Under the pieces are notes generated by a model. That model made no database searches and was not told the DNA's origin. It worked only from the letters and a program-made list of their open reading frames with translations. From contig NZ_JXCF01000007.1 of assembly GCF_000875895.1 (NCBI RefSeq), positions 124,001 to 188,000 of the forward strand: DNA of 64,000 nt. The letters are read 5' to 3'. Position 1 is the first letter of the stretch; each line of letters begins with the position of its first letter. The position numbers were made by a program, and so were the translations under genes. The DNA is from Staphylococcus gallinarum (lineage in GTDB: Bacteria > Bacillota > Bacilli > Staphylococcales > Staphylococcaceae). Of the stretch, positions 40,600 to 49,839 are shown one piece after another.

Positions 40600-40674
40600 T
40601 ATCGTTAGAACTATGTTATTTTTATTTAAAATTAAGTTATAATCAACTTGTAAACATAAATTTGGAGGTACATT

Positions 40675-41385
40675 ATGTCACAAAAAGTACTTGTAGTAGA
40701 TGATGAACAATCTATTGTAACCTTGTTAAAATATAATTTAGAACAAGCAGGATACATAGTAGATGTTGCTTATGATGGTGAAGAAGCATTGGAAAAAGTT
40801 AACACTACAAACCCAGAGTTAGTCGTATTAGATGTCATGCTTCCAAAAAAAGATGGTATTGAAGTATGTAAAACAATAAGATCAGATAAAAATCTTGTGC
40901 CAATACTTATGTTAACGGCGAAAGATGATGAATTTGATAGAGTGTTAGGACTAGAACTTGGTGCAGATGATTATATGACAAAGCCATTCTCACCAAGAGA
41001 AGTAGTAGCGCGTGTAAAAGCTATTTTAAGACGCTCTGCAATGATTAACGAAGCGAAGACAGTAGAAAATGATGAATCTGACATTATCATTGGTTCTATT
41101 CGAATTAGACCGGAGTACTTTGAGGTATATAGAGATGACGTATTATTAGAATTAACCCCTAAAGAGTTTGAGCTATTATTGTATTTAATCGAAAGACAAG
41201 GACGTGTTATCACACGTGAACATATGCTGAACTCAGTTTGGAATTATGAATTTGCGGGTGATTCTCGAATTGTGGACGTACATATTAGTCATTTAAGAGA
41301 TAAGTTAGAAGAAAATCCAAAGCAGCCTAAACTAATAAAAACAGTTCGTGGTTTAGGTTATAAATTGGAAAGACCTAAGGTATAA
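40675..41385 (+). CDS. phoP: Phosphate-responsive response regulator PhoP
   Basis: An OmpR/PhoB-family response regulator (236 aa) that, when phosphorylated by PhoR, controls phosphate-starvation genes. The receiver domain shows VVDDEQSI, the phospho-acceptor Asp in LVVLDVMLPKKDG (about residue 53), the Thr in MLTAKDDE and the Lys in DYMTKPFSP. The C-terminal winged helix spans about 135-233 with LTPKEFELLLYLIERQGRVITRE. A GGAGG site precedes the ATG. Its stop overlaps the phoR ATG by one base. Position between icd and polA is the standard Firmicutes setting for phoPR rather than another OmpR-type pair. Confidence 0.95.
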   Translation: MSQKVLVVDDEQSIVTLLKYNLEQAGYIVDVAYDGEEALEKVNTTNPELVVLDVMLPKKDGIEVCKTIRSDKNLVPILMLTAKDDEFDRVLGLELGADDYMTKPFSPREVVARVKAILRRSAMINEAKTVENDESDIIIGSIRIRPEYFEVYRDDVLLELTPKEFELLLYLIERQGRVITREHMLNSVWNYEFAGDSRIVDVHISHLRDKLEENPKQPKLIKTVRGLGYKLERPKV

Positions 41386-43088
41386 TGTTGAAATTCCATC
41401 AGCGACTCTTATTTCTATTGTGTACGATTGTGATTCTAAGCTTTTTAGCTTTGGGTGCAATTATTTCACATGTTGTTTATAATACGGTTTCAAATAGCCA
41501 AAATGGAGATTTGGAACATCAAGCTCAACACTTATTAAGTTTGTACAACCAAGAAAAGAAATCTGAAATAGTTAATATTGCGAAAAATGAAAAATTAACT
41601 GTCGAAATAAAAGATGAAGATGGTGTACTTTTCACTACACAAAAAGGATTGAAGATTAATAAAGAAATCTTTAATGAAGCGAATCCATCCACTTTGATTT
41701 ACGATAAAGTGGATAATGATCGTCGATTTACGTTCCATACGGATATTAAAGATAAACAGATTTATATTAGTGGTATTAATAATTATATTTTAGATTTGCA
41801 AATTAAGATTTGGAAATACATTGGTTTGATTGGCTTATTCGTATTAGTTATTATGTTTGCTGTTGTAAGAAGTATTAATCGTACATATATTAGGCCGATT
41901 AATGAAGTGACTTATGCAACCAATTTATTAGCTGAAGGCTATTATCATGTGCGTGTTCCAGAAAGTAATGTAAAAGAAACACGAGAGTTGTTTGTCACAA
42001 CGAATGAATTGGCTCGTAAGTTACAACTGTTAAATCATAAGCAAAAATTACAGTCAAACAGATTGAAAACTACAGTGGAAAATATTCCAAGTTCAATTTT
42101 GATGATTGATAAATACGGTGAAATTGTCGTAGCTAACCGCGCTTATTATGAGGTGTTCACACCGGATGAAGCAGTAGAACATAAAAGTTATGGCGATTTT
42201 ATTGATGGTAAAATTCAAAGCTTAATTACTGAGGCGTTTAGAGTTGAAAAGCCAGTATATGATCAAGTAGAACTAACTTTAAATCAAGTACATCAAAAAT
42301 ATTTTGATACTGCTTGTGTGCCGATATTATCGAAATCAAAAAAGCATCTCTATGGCATGGTGCTAGTACTACATGATATTACAAATCTGAAAAAATTAGA
42401 AAACTTACGCCGTGAATTTGTCGCAAATGTCTCTCATGAACTAAAGACACCAATTACATCAATTAAAGGATTTGCAGAAACTTTATTAGATGGCGCGATG
42501 AATGATAAACAAACATTAACTGATTTCTTAAATATTATTTCTAAAGAATCAGATCGTATCGAAACTTTAGTGTTTGATTTACTCGAGTTGTCACATGTAG
42601 AACAGCAGACAGAAATTGAAACAGAACCAGTTAGTCTTTCTGAAATTGCACAATCAACGATTCAAAATATGCAAACCATAGCAGAAGATAAAAATATATC
42701 CATTATTGATGAAATTGAACCAGATATCGTAATAGATGCTAACAAAGACAAGGTTTCTCAAGTGGCTATTAATCTTCTGTCTAATGCAATAAGTTATTCT
42801 TTAGATTCAAGTCAAGTCATTGTTAAAGTGTATAAAGACATGAATAAACGCATCTTAGAAGTGCAAGATTTTGGCATGGGAATAAGTGAGGAAGATCAGA
42901 AGCATATTTTTGAAAGGTTTTATAGAGTTGATAAAGCGAGAAGTAGAGATTCAGGTGGAACTGGCTTAGGTTTATCTATCACTAAACATATTATGGAAGC
43001 ACACAATGGTAGAATTAATGTGTTTAGTAAGTTAAACGAAGGTTCTACGTTTAGAGTGACCTTTTTTGAAACAAATCAAGACCAATGA
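41385..43088 (+). CDS. phoR: Sensor histidine kinase PhoR
   Basis: A 567-residue membrane kinase. Two transmembrane helices (about residues 8-30 and 146-166) flank an extracytoplasmic loop of about 115 residues. A HAMP linker (about 168-220), a PAS domain (about 230-330, IPSSILMIDKYGEIVVANRAYYEVF), the phospho-acceptor His in FVANVSHELKTPITSIKGF, and the ATPase N, G1 and G2 boxes (NLLSNAISYS, DFGMGISEEDQ, GGTGLGLSI) follow. It is translationally coupled to phoP (shared base at 41385). The terminator at 43166 closes the unit. Confidence 0.95.
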   Translation: MLKFHQRLLFLLCTIVILSFLALGAIISHVVYNTVSNSQNGDLEHQAQHLLSLYNQEKKSEIVNIAKNEKLTVEIKDEDGVLFTTQKGLKINKEIFNEANPSTLIYDKVDNDRRFTFHTDIKDKQIYISGINNYILDLQIKIWKYIGLIGLFVLVIMFAVVRSINRTYIRPINEVTYATNLLAEGYYHVRVPESNVKETRELFVTTNELARKLQLLNHKQKLQSNRLKTTVENIPSSILMIDKYGEIVVANRAYYEVFTPDEAVEHKSYGDFIDGKIQSLITEAFRVEKPVYDQVELTLNQVHQKYFDTACVPILSKSKKHLYGMVLVLHDITNLKKLENLRREFVANVSHELKTPITSIKGFAETLLDGAMNDKQTLTDFLNIISKESDRIETLVFDLLELSHVEQQTEIETEPVSLSEIAQSTIQNMQTIAEDKNISIIDEIEPDIVIDANKDKVSQVAINLLSNAISYSLDSSQVIVKVYKDMNKRILEVQDFGMGISEEDQKHIFERFYRVDKARSRDSGGTGLGLSITKHIMEAHNGRINVFSKLNEGSTFRVTFFETNQDQ

Positions 43089-43165
43089 TGACTGTATAAT
43101 ATCATCATTATTAAATAATTTGATTATAGCGCAGAAGTGATAACAACCACTGTCGCATGTATTTT

Positions 43166-43197
43166 AGGACTAATCTCATAAAAGATTAGTCCTTTTT
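43166..43197 (+). terminator. Terminator of phoPR
   Basis: An 11-bp perfect stem AGGACTAATCT/AGATTAGTCCT closes a 6-base loop and is followed by TTTTATT. Confidence 0.9.
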
Positions 43198-43309
43198 ATT
43201 ATGATTATTAAATGGCGCATTTTGTTATGTTAAATTGCTGCGAATCAATACGGTTTAAGTCTGTATTTGTGATAAAATAGTAGGTAAATATGTGTTGGAG
43301 GTTAATATA

Positions 43310-45940
43310 TTGAATAAACTAGTCTTAATAGATGGTAATAGTCTTAGCTTTAGGGCATTTTATGCGTTACCACTTTTACAAAATAAGGCAGGTATACACA
43401 CCAATGCCGTATATGGTTTTGCGATGTTACTTGAGAAAATAATTAAAGAAGAACAACCTACACATTTCTTAGTGGCATTTGATGCTGGCAAGACGACATT
43501 TAGACATGAAACTTATGGAGAATACAAAGGCGGTCGTCAAAAGACCCCACCAGAATTAAGTGAGCAGTTTCCATATGTTCGACAGCTATTAGATGCTTAT
43601 CAAATTAAGCGTTATGAGCTTGATAATTACGAAGCTGACGACATTATAGGAACTTTGAGTAAAGAGGCTGACCAATCAGGTTTTCAAACAATCATTGTTA
43701 CTGGTGACCGAGATTTAACACAACTGGCAACGGATAATGTTACAATTTATTATACGAAAAAAGGCGTGACAGATGTAGATCACTATACACCAGAGTTTAT
43801 TGCCGAAAAATATGACGGTTTAGTTCCAAACCAAATCATAGACATGAAAGGTTTAATGGGAGATACATCAGATAATATTCCTGGCGTTGCTGGCGTAGGT
43901 GAAAAAACAGCAATCAAGTTACTTAAGCAATTCTCTACTGTTGAGAATGTTTATGAACATATTGATAAAGTATCAGGTAAGAAATTAAAAGAAAAGCTAG
44001 AGAATAGTAAAGATGATGCAATTATGAGTAAGGCATTGGCTACGATTAATTGTGAGAGTCCTATAGAAGTGAAGGTTAGTGATACAAAGCTACCTGATGA
44101 ATTAGATGAAACAGCCAAAGTAGAATTGTTCAAGAAATTAGAGTTTAAACAATTACTAGAACAAATTGATGTGGATAGCGATAATAGTAATGTCGAAGAA
44201 AAGGAAATTTCAGTAGTAGATCATTTTGATCAAATAGATTTTGCTACATTAGAGGAAGCGAATATTCATTTTGAACTTGATGGTACAAACTATTTGAAAG
44301 ATGATATTTTGAAATTTGGATTTTATGATGGTTCACATCATGTAGTAATTGATGCAAATGACATAGATAAACATAAAGATCTCGTTCAATGGTTAGAAAA
44401 TGGTCAAACTGCAAAAGTGGTTTATGATGCTAAAAAATCGTATATCACAGCGCATCGTTTAAATATCGATTTGAAAAATATTACATTTGACACAATGTTG
44501 GCAAGTTACATCATTGATCCATCGAGAACGATAGACGATGTGAATTCTGTCGTAACTCATTATGGTCAACACTATGTAAAAGAGAGTGTTGCTATTTATG
44601 GTAAAGGTAAGAAACGTTCGATACCAGAAGATGATGTGCTTAATCATTACATCGCTACCATTACTGAAGCAATTAACCAATCATATCCATTAATGCTTGA
44701 ACAACTGACTGAGTATAATCAAGCAGAATTACTATTTGATTTAGAGTTACCATTGGCAGAAATTTTAAGTCAAATGGAAGAAATTGGTATTTATACCGAT
44801 GTAAATGATTTACAAACGATGGAAAGCGAAATTCAAAGTAAATTAGATGAATTAATTCAAAATATTTATGATGCGGCAGGAGAATCATTTAATATCAATT
44901 CACCTAAGCAGTTAGGCGTAGTATTATTTGAAAATCTACATTTACCAGTTATTAAAAAAACAAAAACGGGTTATTCTACGGCTGTTGATGTATTGGAACA
45001 ATTGAAGGGCGAACATCCTATCATCGAGTATATTTTAGAATATAGACAATTGGCTAAATTACAATCAACTTATGTTGAAGGATTACAGAAAGTAATTAGT
45101 AAAGATCAGCGCATTCATACAAGATTTAATCAAACCCTAGCTCAAACAGGTAGATTATCTTCAATTGATCCGAATTTACAAAATATTCCTGTACGCCTAG
45201 AAGAAGGTAGGAAAATTAGAAAAGCATTTAAATCTACAGATGAAAATAACGTTATATTTTCTGCGGATTATTCGCAAATTGAATTGCGTGTTTTAGCACA
45301 TATCACACAAGATGAAAGTATGATGCAAGCATTCATCAATGATGAAGATATTCATACTGCAACAGCAATGAAAGTATTTAATGTGGAACCTAATGAGGTT
45401 GATGCTATGATGCGTCGACAGGCGAAAGCTGTAAACTTTGGTATAGTATATGGCATTAGTGATTATGGCTTAAGTCAAAGTTTAGGAATTACTAGAAAGC
45501 AAGCAAAGCAATTTATTGATGATTATTTAGATAGCTTTCCAGGCGTGAAACAATATATGGAAGATATTGTTAAAGATTGTAAAGCGAATGGTTATGTGGA
45601 AACACTATTGCATAGACGTCGTTATATTCCAGATATTACGAGCCGTAACTTTAATTTAAGAAGTTTCGCTGAACGTACAGCAATGAATACACCAATTCAA
45701 GGTAGTGCTGCTGATATTATTAAATTAGCGATGGTGAATTTTGCGAAAGCAATTGAAGATACAGATTTTCATGCGAAGTTATTATTGCAAGTACACGATG
45801 AATTAATCTTTGAAATTCCTGAAAATGAAGTATCAAAATTTGAGAAATTTATAGAAGATATTATGGATAATGCATTAGATTTAGATGTGCCATTGAAAGT
45901 AGAATCTAGTTATGGCAAGACGTGGTATGATGCAAAATAG
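43310..45940 (+). CDS. polA: DNA polymerase I
   Basis: Pol I fills gaps and removes RNA primers. The 876-residue protein has a 5'-3' exonuclease domain (residues 1-290: LVLIDGNSLSFRAFYALP, YEADDIIGTL, TGDRDLTQL, KGLMGDTSDNIPGV), a 3'-5' exonuclease-like domain (about 300-480) and the polymerase (SADYSQIELRVLAHI, RRQAKAVNFGIVYGISDYG, LQVHDELIFE). The proofreading motifs are degenerate: the expected DTE is replaced near HFELDGTNY and the second motif's Asp appears to be Ser in YDAKKSY. I use the TTG at 43310, 8 bases after GGAGG, since it gives MNKLVLIDGN; an upstream GTG at 43292 precedes the ribosome site. Confidence 0.95.
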   Translation: MNKLVLIDGNSLSFRAFYALPLLQNKAGIHTNAVYGFAMLLEKIIKEEQPTHFLVAFDAGKTTFRHETYGEYKGGRQKTPPELSEQFPYVRQLLDAYQIKRYELDNYEADDIIGTLSKEADQSGFQTIIVTGDRDLTQLATDNVTIYYTKKGVTDVDHYTPEFIAEKYDGLVPNQIIDMKGLMGDTSDNIPGVAGVGEKTAIKLLKQFSTVENVYEHIDKVSGKKLKEKLENSKDDAIMSKALATINCESPIEVKVSDTKLPDELDETAKVELFKKLEFKQLLEQIDVDSDNSNVEEKEISVVDHFDQIDFATLEEANIHFELDGTNYLKDDILKFGFYDGSHHVVIDANDIDKHKDLVQWLENGQTAKVVYDAKKSYITAHRLNIDLKNITFDTMLASYIIDPSRTIDDVNSVVTHYGQHYVKESVAIYGKGKKRSIPEDDVLNHYIATITEAINQSYPLMLEQLTEYNQAELLFDLELPLAEILSQMEEIGIYTDVNDLQTMESEIQSKLDELIQNIYDAAGESFNINSPKQLGVVLFENLHLPVIKKTKTGYSTAVDVLEQLKGEHPIIEYILEYRQLAKLQSTYVEGLQKVISKDQRIHTRFNQTLAQTGRLSSIDPNLQNIPVRLEEGRKIRKAFKSTDENNVIFSADYSQIELRVLAHITQDESMMQAFINDEDIHTATAMKVFNVEPNEVDAMMRRQAKAVNFGIVYGISDYGLSQSLGITRKQAKQFIDDYLDSFPGVKQYMEDIVKDCKANGYVETLLHRRRYIPDITSRNFNLRSFAERTAMNTPIQGSAADIIKLAMVNFAKAIEDTDFHAKLLLQVHDELIFEIPENEVSKFEKFIEDIMDNALDLDVPLKVESSYGKTWYDAK

Positions 45941-45955
45941 AAAGTTGGTACAATA

Positions 45956-46828
45956 ATGCCGGAATTACCAGAAGTTGAACACGTAAAAAGAGGAATTGAA
46001 CCATTTGTTGTCGATCAGAAAATTGTAGGTGTACACTTTTCAAATAAAGTAAAAGAAGGTAAGGCAGCAAATAAAGAAACGATTATCAAAGGAATGGAAT
46101 TAGATACGTTCCAAATGTTCACTCAACAATTTATAATTGAGAAGGTAGAACGCAGAAGTAAATATATTGTTTTCTATCTTAAAAAACAGCATGAGCATCG
46201 TATTTTAATCAGTCATTTAGGTATGGCTGGTGGATTCTTTGTTGTAGACAAAATAGAAGATATTACAAACACGAATTATAGAAAGCATTGGCATGTTGTG
46301 TTTAAATTAGCAAATGGCAAGTTGCTTGTGTATTCAGATATACGACGATTTGGAGAAATTAGAAATGTGGCCTCATTTGATGCCTATCCTTCATTTTTAG
46401 AAATAGCGCCTGAGCCATTTGAAGATGGTGCGTTAAGTCATTATTTGTCATGGTTTGATAAGAAACTGTATCAAAATAAACCAATTAAACAGATGATACT
46501 AGACCATAGAGTCATTTCAGGTTGTGGAAATATTTATGCTTGTGAAGCGTTATTTAGGGCTGGTATACATCCTGCTAGGTTATCAAAAGATTTAAAACAT
46601 CAAGAGCGAGAAATGGTGTTTTATTATGTTCGAGAAGTCCTAGAAGTGGGTATAAAAAATGGAGGCACAAGCATATCAGATTACCTACATGCAGATGGTA
46701 GTAAAGGTACGATGCAACTACATTTAAATGTATATAAACAAAAGCAATGTAAAGTATGTGGTACTGATATAGAAACACAAGTTATCGCAACGAGAAACAG
46801 TCATTTTTGTCCGACATGCCAAAAGTAA
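45956..46828 (+). CDS. mutM: Formamidopyrimidine-DNA glycosylase
   Basis: MutM (Fpg) removes 8-oxoguanine and ring-opened purines and nicks the abasic site. The 290-residue protein starts with the catalytic PELPEVE, in which Pro2 is the Schiff-base nucleophile. It has the DNA-intercalation region [12 protein letters not shown], the helix-two-turn-helix [21 protein letters not shown], and a C-terminal zinc finger [24 protein letters not shown]. It follows polA after 15 bases, in the same repair-oriented operon, and precedes coaE after 16 bases. Confidence 0.97.
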   Translation: MPELPEVEHVKRGIEPFVVDQKIVGVHFSNKVKEGKAANKETIIKGMELDTFQMFTQQFIIEKVERRSKYIVFYLKKQHEHRILISHLGMAGGFFVVDKIEDITNTNYRKHWHVVFKLANGKLLVYSDIRRFGEIRNVASFDAYPSFLEIAPEPFEDGALSHYLSWFDKKLYQNKPIKQMILDHRVISGCGNIYACEALFRAGIHPARLSKDLKHQEREMVFYYVREVLEVGIKNGGTSISDYLHADGSKGTMQLHLNVYKQKQCKVCGTDIETQVIATRNSHFCPTCQK

Positions 46829-46844
46829 AGGAAGAGTGAGTATT

Positions 46845-47465
46845 ATGCCAAAAGTCATAGGATTAACTGGTGGTATTGCTACAGGTAAATCAACTGTATC
46901 TGAATTATTAACTATACATGGTTTTAAAATTGTCGACGCTGACGTTGCATCACGAAAGGCAGTAGAAAAAGGAACGACAGGTCTCGCTCAAATTCGTGAG
47001 CACTTTGGTGAGGAAGCGATTTTAGAGAATGGTGAGATGGATAGACAATATGTTGGAGAACTTATTTTTAATTATCCTGAAAAGAGATTAGAACTCAATG
47101 AAATCGTCCATCCAATCGTCCATGAAATTATGGAACAAGAAAAAGAGGCCTATTTAGAACAAGGTTATAATGTAATTATGGATATTCCATTACTTTATGA
47201 AAATGAATTGCAGGATACTGTCGATGAAGTTTGGTTGGTATATACATCTGAAAGTATACAAATCGAGCGTTTAATGGAACGTAATGATTTAAGTTTAGAG
47301 GATGCAAAAGCGCGTGTCTTAAGTCAAATTTCAATAGATAAAAAGCGTCGAATGGCAGATCATGTAATTGATAATAGAGATACCAAACTTGAATTAAAGC
47401 AAAATGTAGAAACATTATTGATTGAAGAGGGTTATATTGATAATGAAATAGAAGATGGACAGTAA
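46845..47465 (+). CDS. coaE: Dephospho-CoA kinase
   Basis: CoaE phosphorylates dephospho-CoA, the last step of coenzyme A synthesis. The 206-residue P-loop kinase has Walker [18 protein letters not shown], the CoA-binding [13 protein letters not shown] and HPIVHEIME regions, a Walker-B-like MDIPLLYEN and a lid with RMADHVIDN. The ATG at 46845 gives the family N-terminus [10 protein letters not shown]; a GTG nine bases upstream is possible but is closer to the ribosome site. It is last of the polA-mutM-coaE unit. Confidence 0.95.
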   Translation: MPKVIGLTGGIATGKSTVSELLTIHGFKIVDADVASRKAVEKGTTGLAQIREHFGEEAILENGEMDRQYVGELIFNYPEKRLELNEIVHPIVHEIMEQEKEAYLEQGYNVIMDIPLLYENELQDTVDEVWLVYTSESIQIERLMERNDLSLEDAKARVLSQISIDKKRRMADHVIDNRDTKLELKQNVETLLIEEGYIDNEIEDGQ

Positions 47466-47670
47466 TTACTTTAGTCATATTAAATAGCATGTATGTAATT
47501 GTTATTATATAGGTGCTTAAGTTAATTTTTTTAGCATGTTTAACGAGGATAAAAACACTGATTTATTAAGGCGTTAGCTTCGAAATTTAACGTTTTGAAA
47601 CGTAGCTAAGTTGTAACGCTTTTAACAATATATGCTAAATAATGAGAGTAACACATTGATACAAATAAAA

Positions 47671-47723
47671 AAAACGTCAATTCCTATGGCATAAGTTCAT
47701 TAAATAGGAATTGACGTTTTTTT
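47671..47723. terminator. Terminator of polA-mutM-coaE
   Basis: A 16-bp-class stem AAAACGTCAATTCCTAT/ATAGGAATTGACGTTTT is flanked by T on the plus strand and A (T on the other strand) before it. It lies about 206 bases past coaE; the stretch 47466-47670 holds no recognisable gene. Confidence 0.85.
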
Positions 47724-47838
47724 ATCATTTAGTCTCATAAATTAAGATATATTTTGCATTAATAGCCTAATTATTACAGTATTTCGGGATAATAAAAGCT
47801 TTATATTACAGCATAAATAAAAAATTGGAATTTCTAAA

Positions 47839-47852
47839 AGAAAACGCTTTCT
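47839..47852. promoter_or_regulatory. cre-like site upstream of gapB
   Basis: AGAAAACGCTTTCT matches the cre consensus TGWNANCGNTNWCA at 12 of 14 positions and overlaps the -35 region of the presumed gapB promoter (TATACT at 47870-47875). Confidence 0.45.
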
Positions 47853-47864
47853 TATTCAAAGTTT

Positions 47865-47896
47865 TATGTTATACTATTTCCATAAAGTATAACACA
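47865..47896. promoter_or_regulatory. Pair of inverted CcpN boxes at the gapB promoter
   Basis: TATGTTATACT (47865-47875) and, on the opposite strand, TGTGTTATACT (47886-47896) each match the Bacillus CcpN consensus TRTGHYATAYW at all 11 positions. The first contains the -10 hexamer and the second lies just past the expected start site. CcpN represses gapB and pckA in Bacillus when glucose is present. Confidence 0.7.
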
Positions 47897-47916
47897 AAGA
47901 TGAGGGGTGCTTTTTA

Positions 47917-48945
47917 ATGGCTACAAATATTGCAATTAACGGTATGGGCAGAATCGGAAGAATGGTATTAAGAATCGCATTAAAAAATAAGGACTTAAAT
48001 GTGGTTGCAATTAATGCAAGTTACCCTCCGGAAACAATTGCTCACTTGATTAATTACGATACTACACATGGTGCATATGATTTAACTGTGGAACCAGTTG
48101 AAAATGGTATCAAAGTTGGTGATCATGAAATAACATTAGTTTCAGATAGAAATCCAGAAAATTTACCTTGGAAATCAATGAACATAGATATCGTAATAGA
48201 GGTTACTGGTAAATTTAATCATGGCGACAAAGCAGATGCACATATTAAAGCTGGGGCTAAAAAGGTATTATTAACAGGACCATCTAAAGGTGGAGACGTA
48301 CAAATGATAGTTAAAGGCGTTAACGATGATCAATTGGATATCGATGCATATGATATCTTTAGTAATGCTTCATGTACTACAAATTGTATTGGTCCAGTTG
48401 CAAAGGTATTAAATGATCAGTTTGGTATCGAAAATGGCTTGATGACAACAGTACATGCGATTACAAACGATCAGAATAATATTGATAACCCTCATAAAGA
48501 TTTGAGACGTGCAAGATCTTGCAATGAGAGTATCATACCAACTTCTACAGGTGCTGCGAAAGCATTAAAAGAAGTGTTGCCAGAATTAGAAGGTAAATTA
48601 CATGGTATGGCCTTAAGAGTACCTACAAAAAATGTATCTTTAGTAGATTTAGTTGTAGATTTAGAGAAATCTGTTACAGTTGAAGAAGTTAACGAAGCAT
48701 TCAAAGCACATACATTAGGTGGTGTGATTGATACAGAAGATGCACCATTAGTATCTATGGATTATAATACAAATCCACATTCTGCTATCATTGATACACA
48801 AAGTACGATGGTAATGGGTGATAAAAAGGTTAAAGTAATCGCTTGGTATGATAATGAATGGGGTTATTCTAATAGAGTTGTAGAAGTAGCGGCACAAATT
48901 GGTTCGTTAATTGCAAATCAGACATCTGCCGTGGTTAATTCTTAA
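47917..48945 (+). CDS. gapB: Glyceraldehyde-3-phosphate dehydrogenase, gluconeogenic (GapB)
   Basis: The second GAPDH of Firmicutes works toward gluconeogenesis. The 342-residue protein has the catalytic cysteine in SNASCTTNCIGP (about residue 152) and its His partner in TTVHAITNDQ. In place of the Asp that gives NAD specificity in glycolytic GapA, the second beta strand reads VVAINASYPPETIAHL, which points to the NADP-preferring GapB type. A GAGGGG site precedes the ATG. It is alone between two terminators, with paired CcpN boxes and a cre-like site, so glucose repression is expected. Confidence 0.95.
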   Translation: MATNIAINGMGRIGRMVLRIALKNKDLNVVAINASYPPETIAHLINYDTTHGAYDLTVEPVENGIKVGDHEITLVSDRNPENLPWKSMNIDIVIEVTGKFNHGDKADAHIKAGAKKVLLTGPSKGGDVQMIVKGVNDDQLDIDAYDIFSNASCTTNCIGPVAKVLNDQFGIENGLMTTVHAITNDQNNIDNPHKDLRRARSCNESIIPTSTGAAKALKEVLPELEGKLHGMALRVPTKNVSLVDLVVDLEKSVTVEEVNEAFKAHTLGGVIDTEDAPLVSMDYNTNPHSAIIDTQSTMVMGDKKVKVIAWYDNEWGYSNRVVEVAAQIGSLIANQTSAVVNS

Positions 48946-48991
48946 TATAAAATATAATAATCAATGTAGAGTAAACTATCTCTAATGAGTT

Positions 48992-49035
48992 AAAACGTCG
49001 ATTTCTATTGTTAAAAATAGAGATTGGCGTTTTCT
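48992..49035 (+). terminator. Terminator of gapB
   Basis: The imperfect stem AACGTCGATTTCTAT/ATAGAGATTGGCGTT is followed by a T-rich tail. It shares most of its sequence with the icd terminator. The following 49036-49368 has only AT-rich sequence with a TATAAT hexamer (49330-49335) suitable as the nrdR -10. Confidence 0.8.
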
Positions 49036-49368
49036 TAATTATGTGAAGTTGTTACTATTTAAGCGTATTTAGTATACCTCGGTCAGGAAAATGATAACAC
49101 CATGTTGAATTGCAACAATAATATATTAACGTTTGAATCGTATTGTGATAAAATGACTTGCCAAATGAGATGGTCGAAATCATTACGCTTTTTCAATATT
49201 ATATGGCGCATTTTTAATAGGAATCAAGAAAATGGGTGTAAATTATAAATTTTAATATAATAAAACAACTAAAAGTAAAGTGATTTCAGTTGAAGTGTTG
49301 CCATTCTTTTGTGGGACTCATATTTATAGTATAATGAAAATTAATCAAATTGAGAGGGTGATAAGACG

Positions 49369-49839
49369 ATGAAATGCCCGAAATGTAATTCGACGCAATC
49401 ACGTGTCGTCGACTCTAGACATGCTGATGAAGTTAATGCGATTCGTAGAAGAAGAGAATGTGAAAAGTGTGGGACACGTTTTACAACTTTTGAACATATA
49501 GAGAAGAGACCATTAATCGTCGTGAAAAAAGACGGAACAAGGGAACAATTTTTACGTGAGAAAATCTTAAACGGACTTGTGCGATCATGTGAGAAAAGAC
49601 CTGTACGATATGAACAGTTAGAGGAAATTACAAATAATGTTGAATGGCAATTGCGTGATGCAGGTCAAGCTGAAATTTCTTCGCGAGAAATTGGGGAGTA
49701 TGTAATGAACTTATTGATGCACGTGGATCAAGTATCTTATGTGAGATTTGCGTCTGTCTATAAAGAGTTTAAAGATGTCGATCAATTATTAGAATCGATG
49801 CAAGGTATTTTAGCAGAGAATAAACGGAGTGATTCTTAG
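49369..49839 (+). CDS. nrdR: Transcriptional repressor NrdR
   Basis: NrdR is a nucleotide-sensing repressor of ribonucleotide reductase genes. The 156-residue protein has the N-terminal zinc ribbon ([13 protein letters not shown]...[11 protein letters not shown], cysteines at 3, 6, 31 and 34) for DNA binding and a C-terminal ATP-cone (about residues 49-139, [13 protein letters not shown]). A GAGAGGG site precedes the ATG. dnaB begins on the next base after its stop, so nrdR, dnaB and dnaI form one operon, which joins dNTP supply control to replication initiation. Confidence 0.97.
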   Translation: MKCPKCNSTQSRVVDSRHADEVNAIRRRRECEKCGTRFTTFEHIEKRPLIVVKKDGTREQFLREKILNGLVRSCEKRPVRYEQLEEITNNVEWQLRDAGQAEISSREIGEYVMNLLMHVDQVSYVRFASVYKEFKDVDQLLESMQGILAENKRSDS

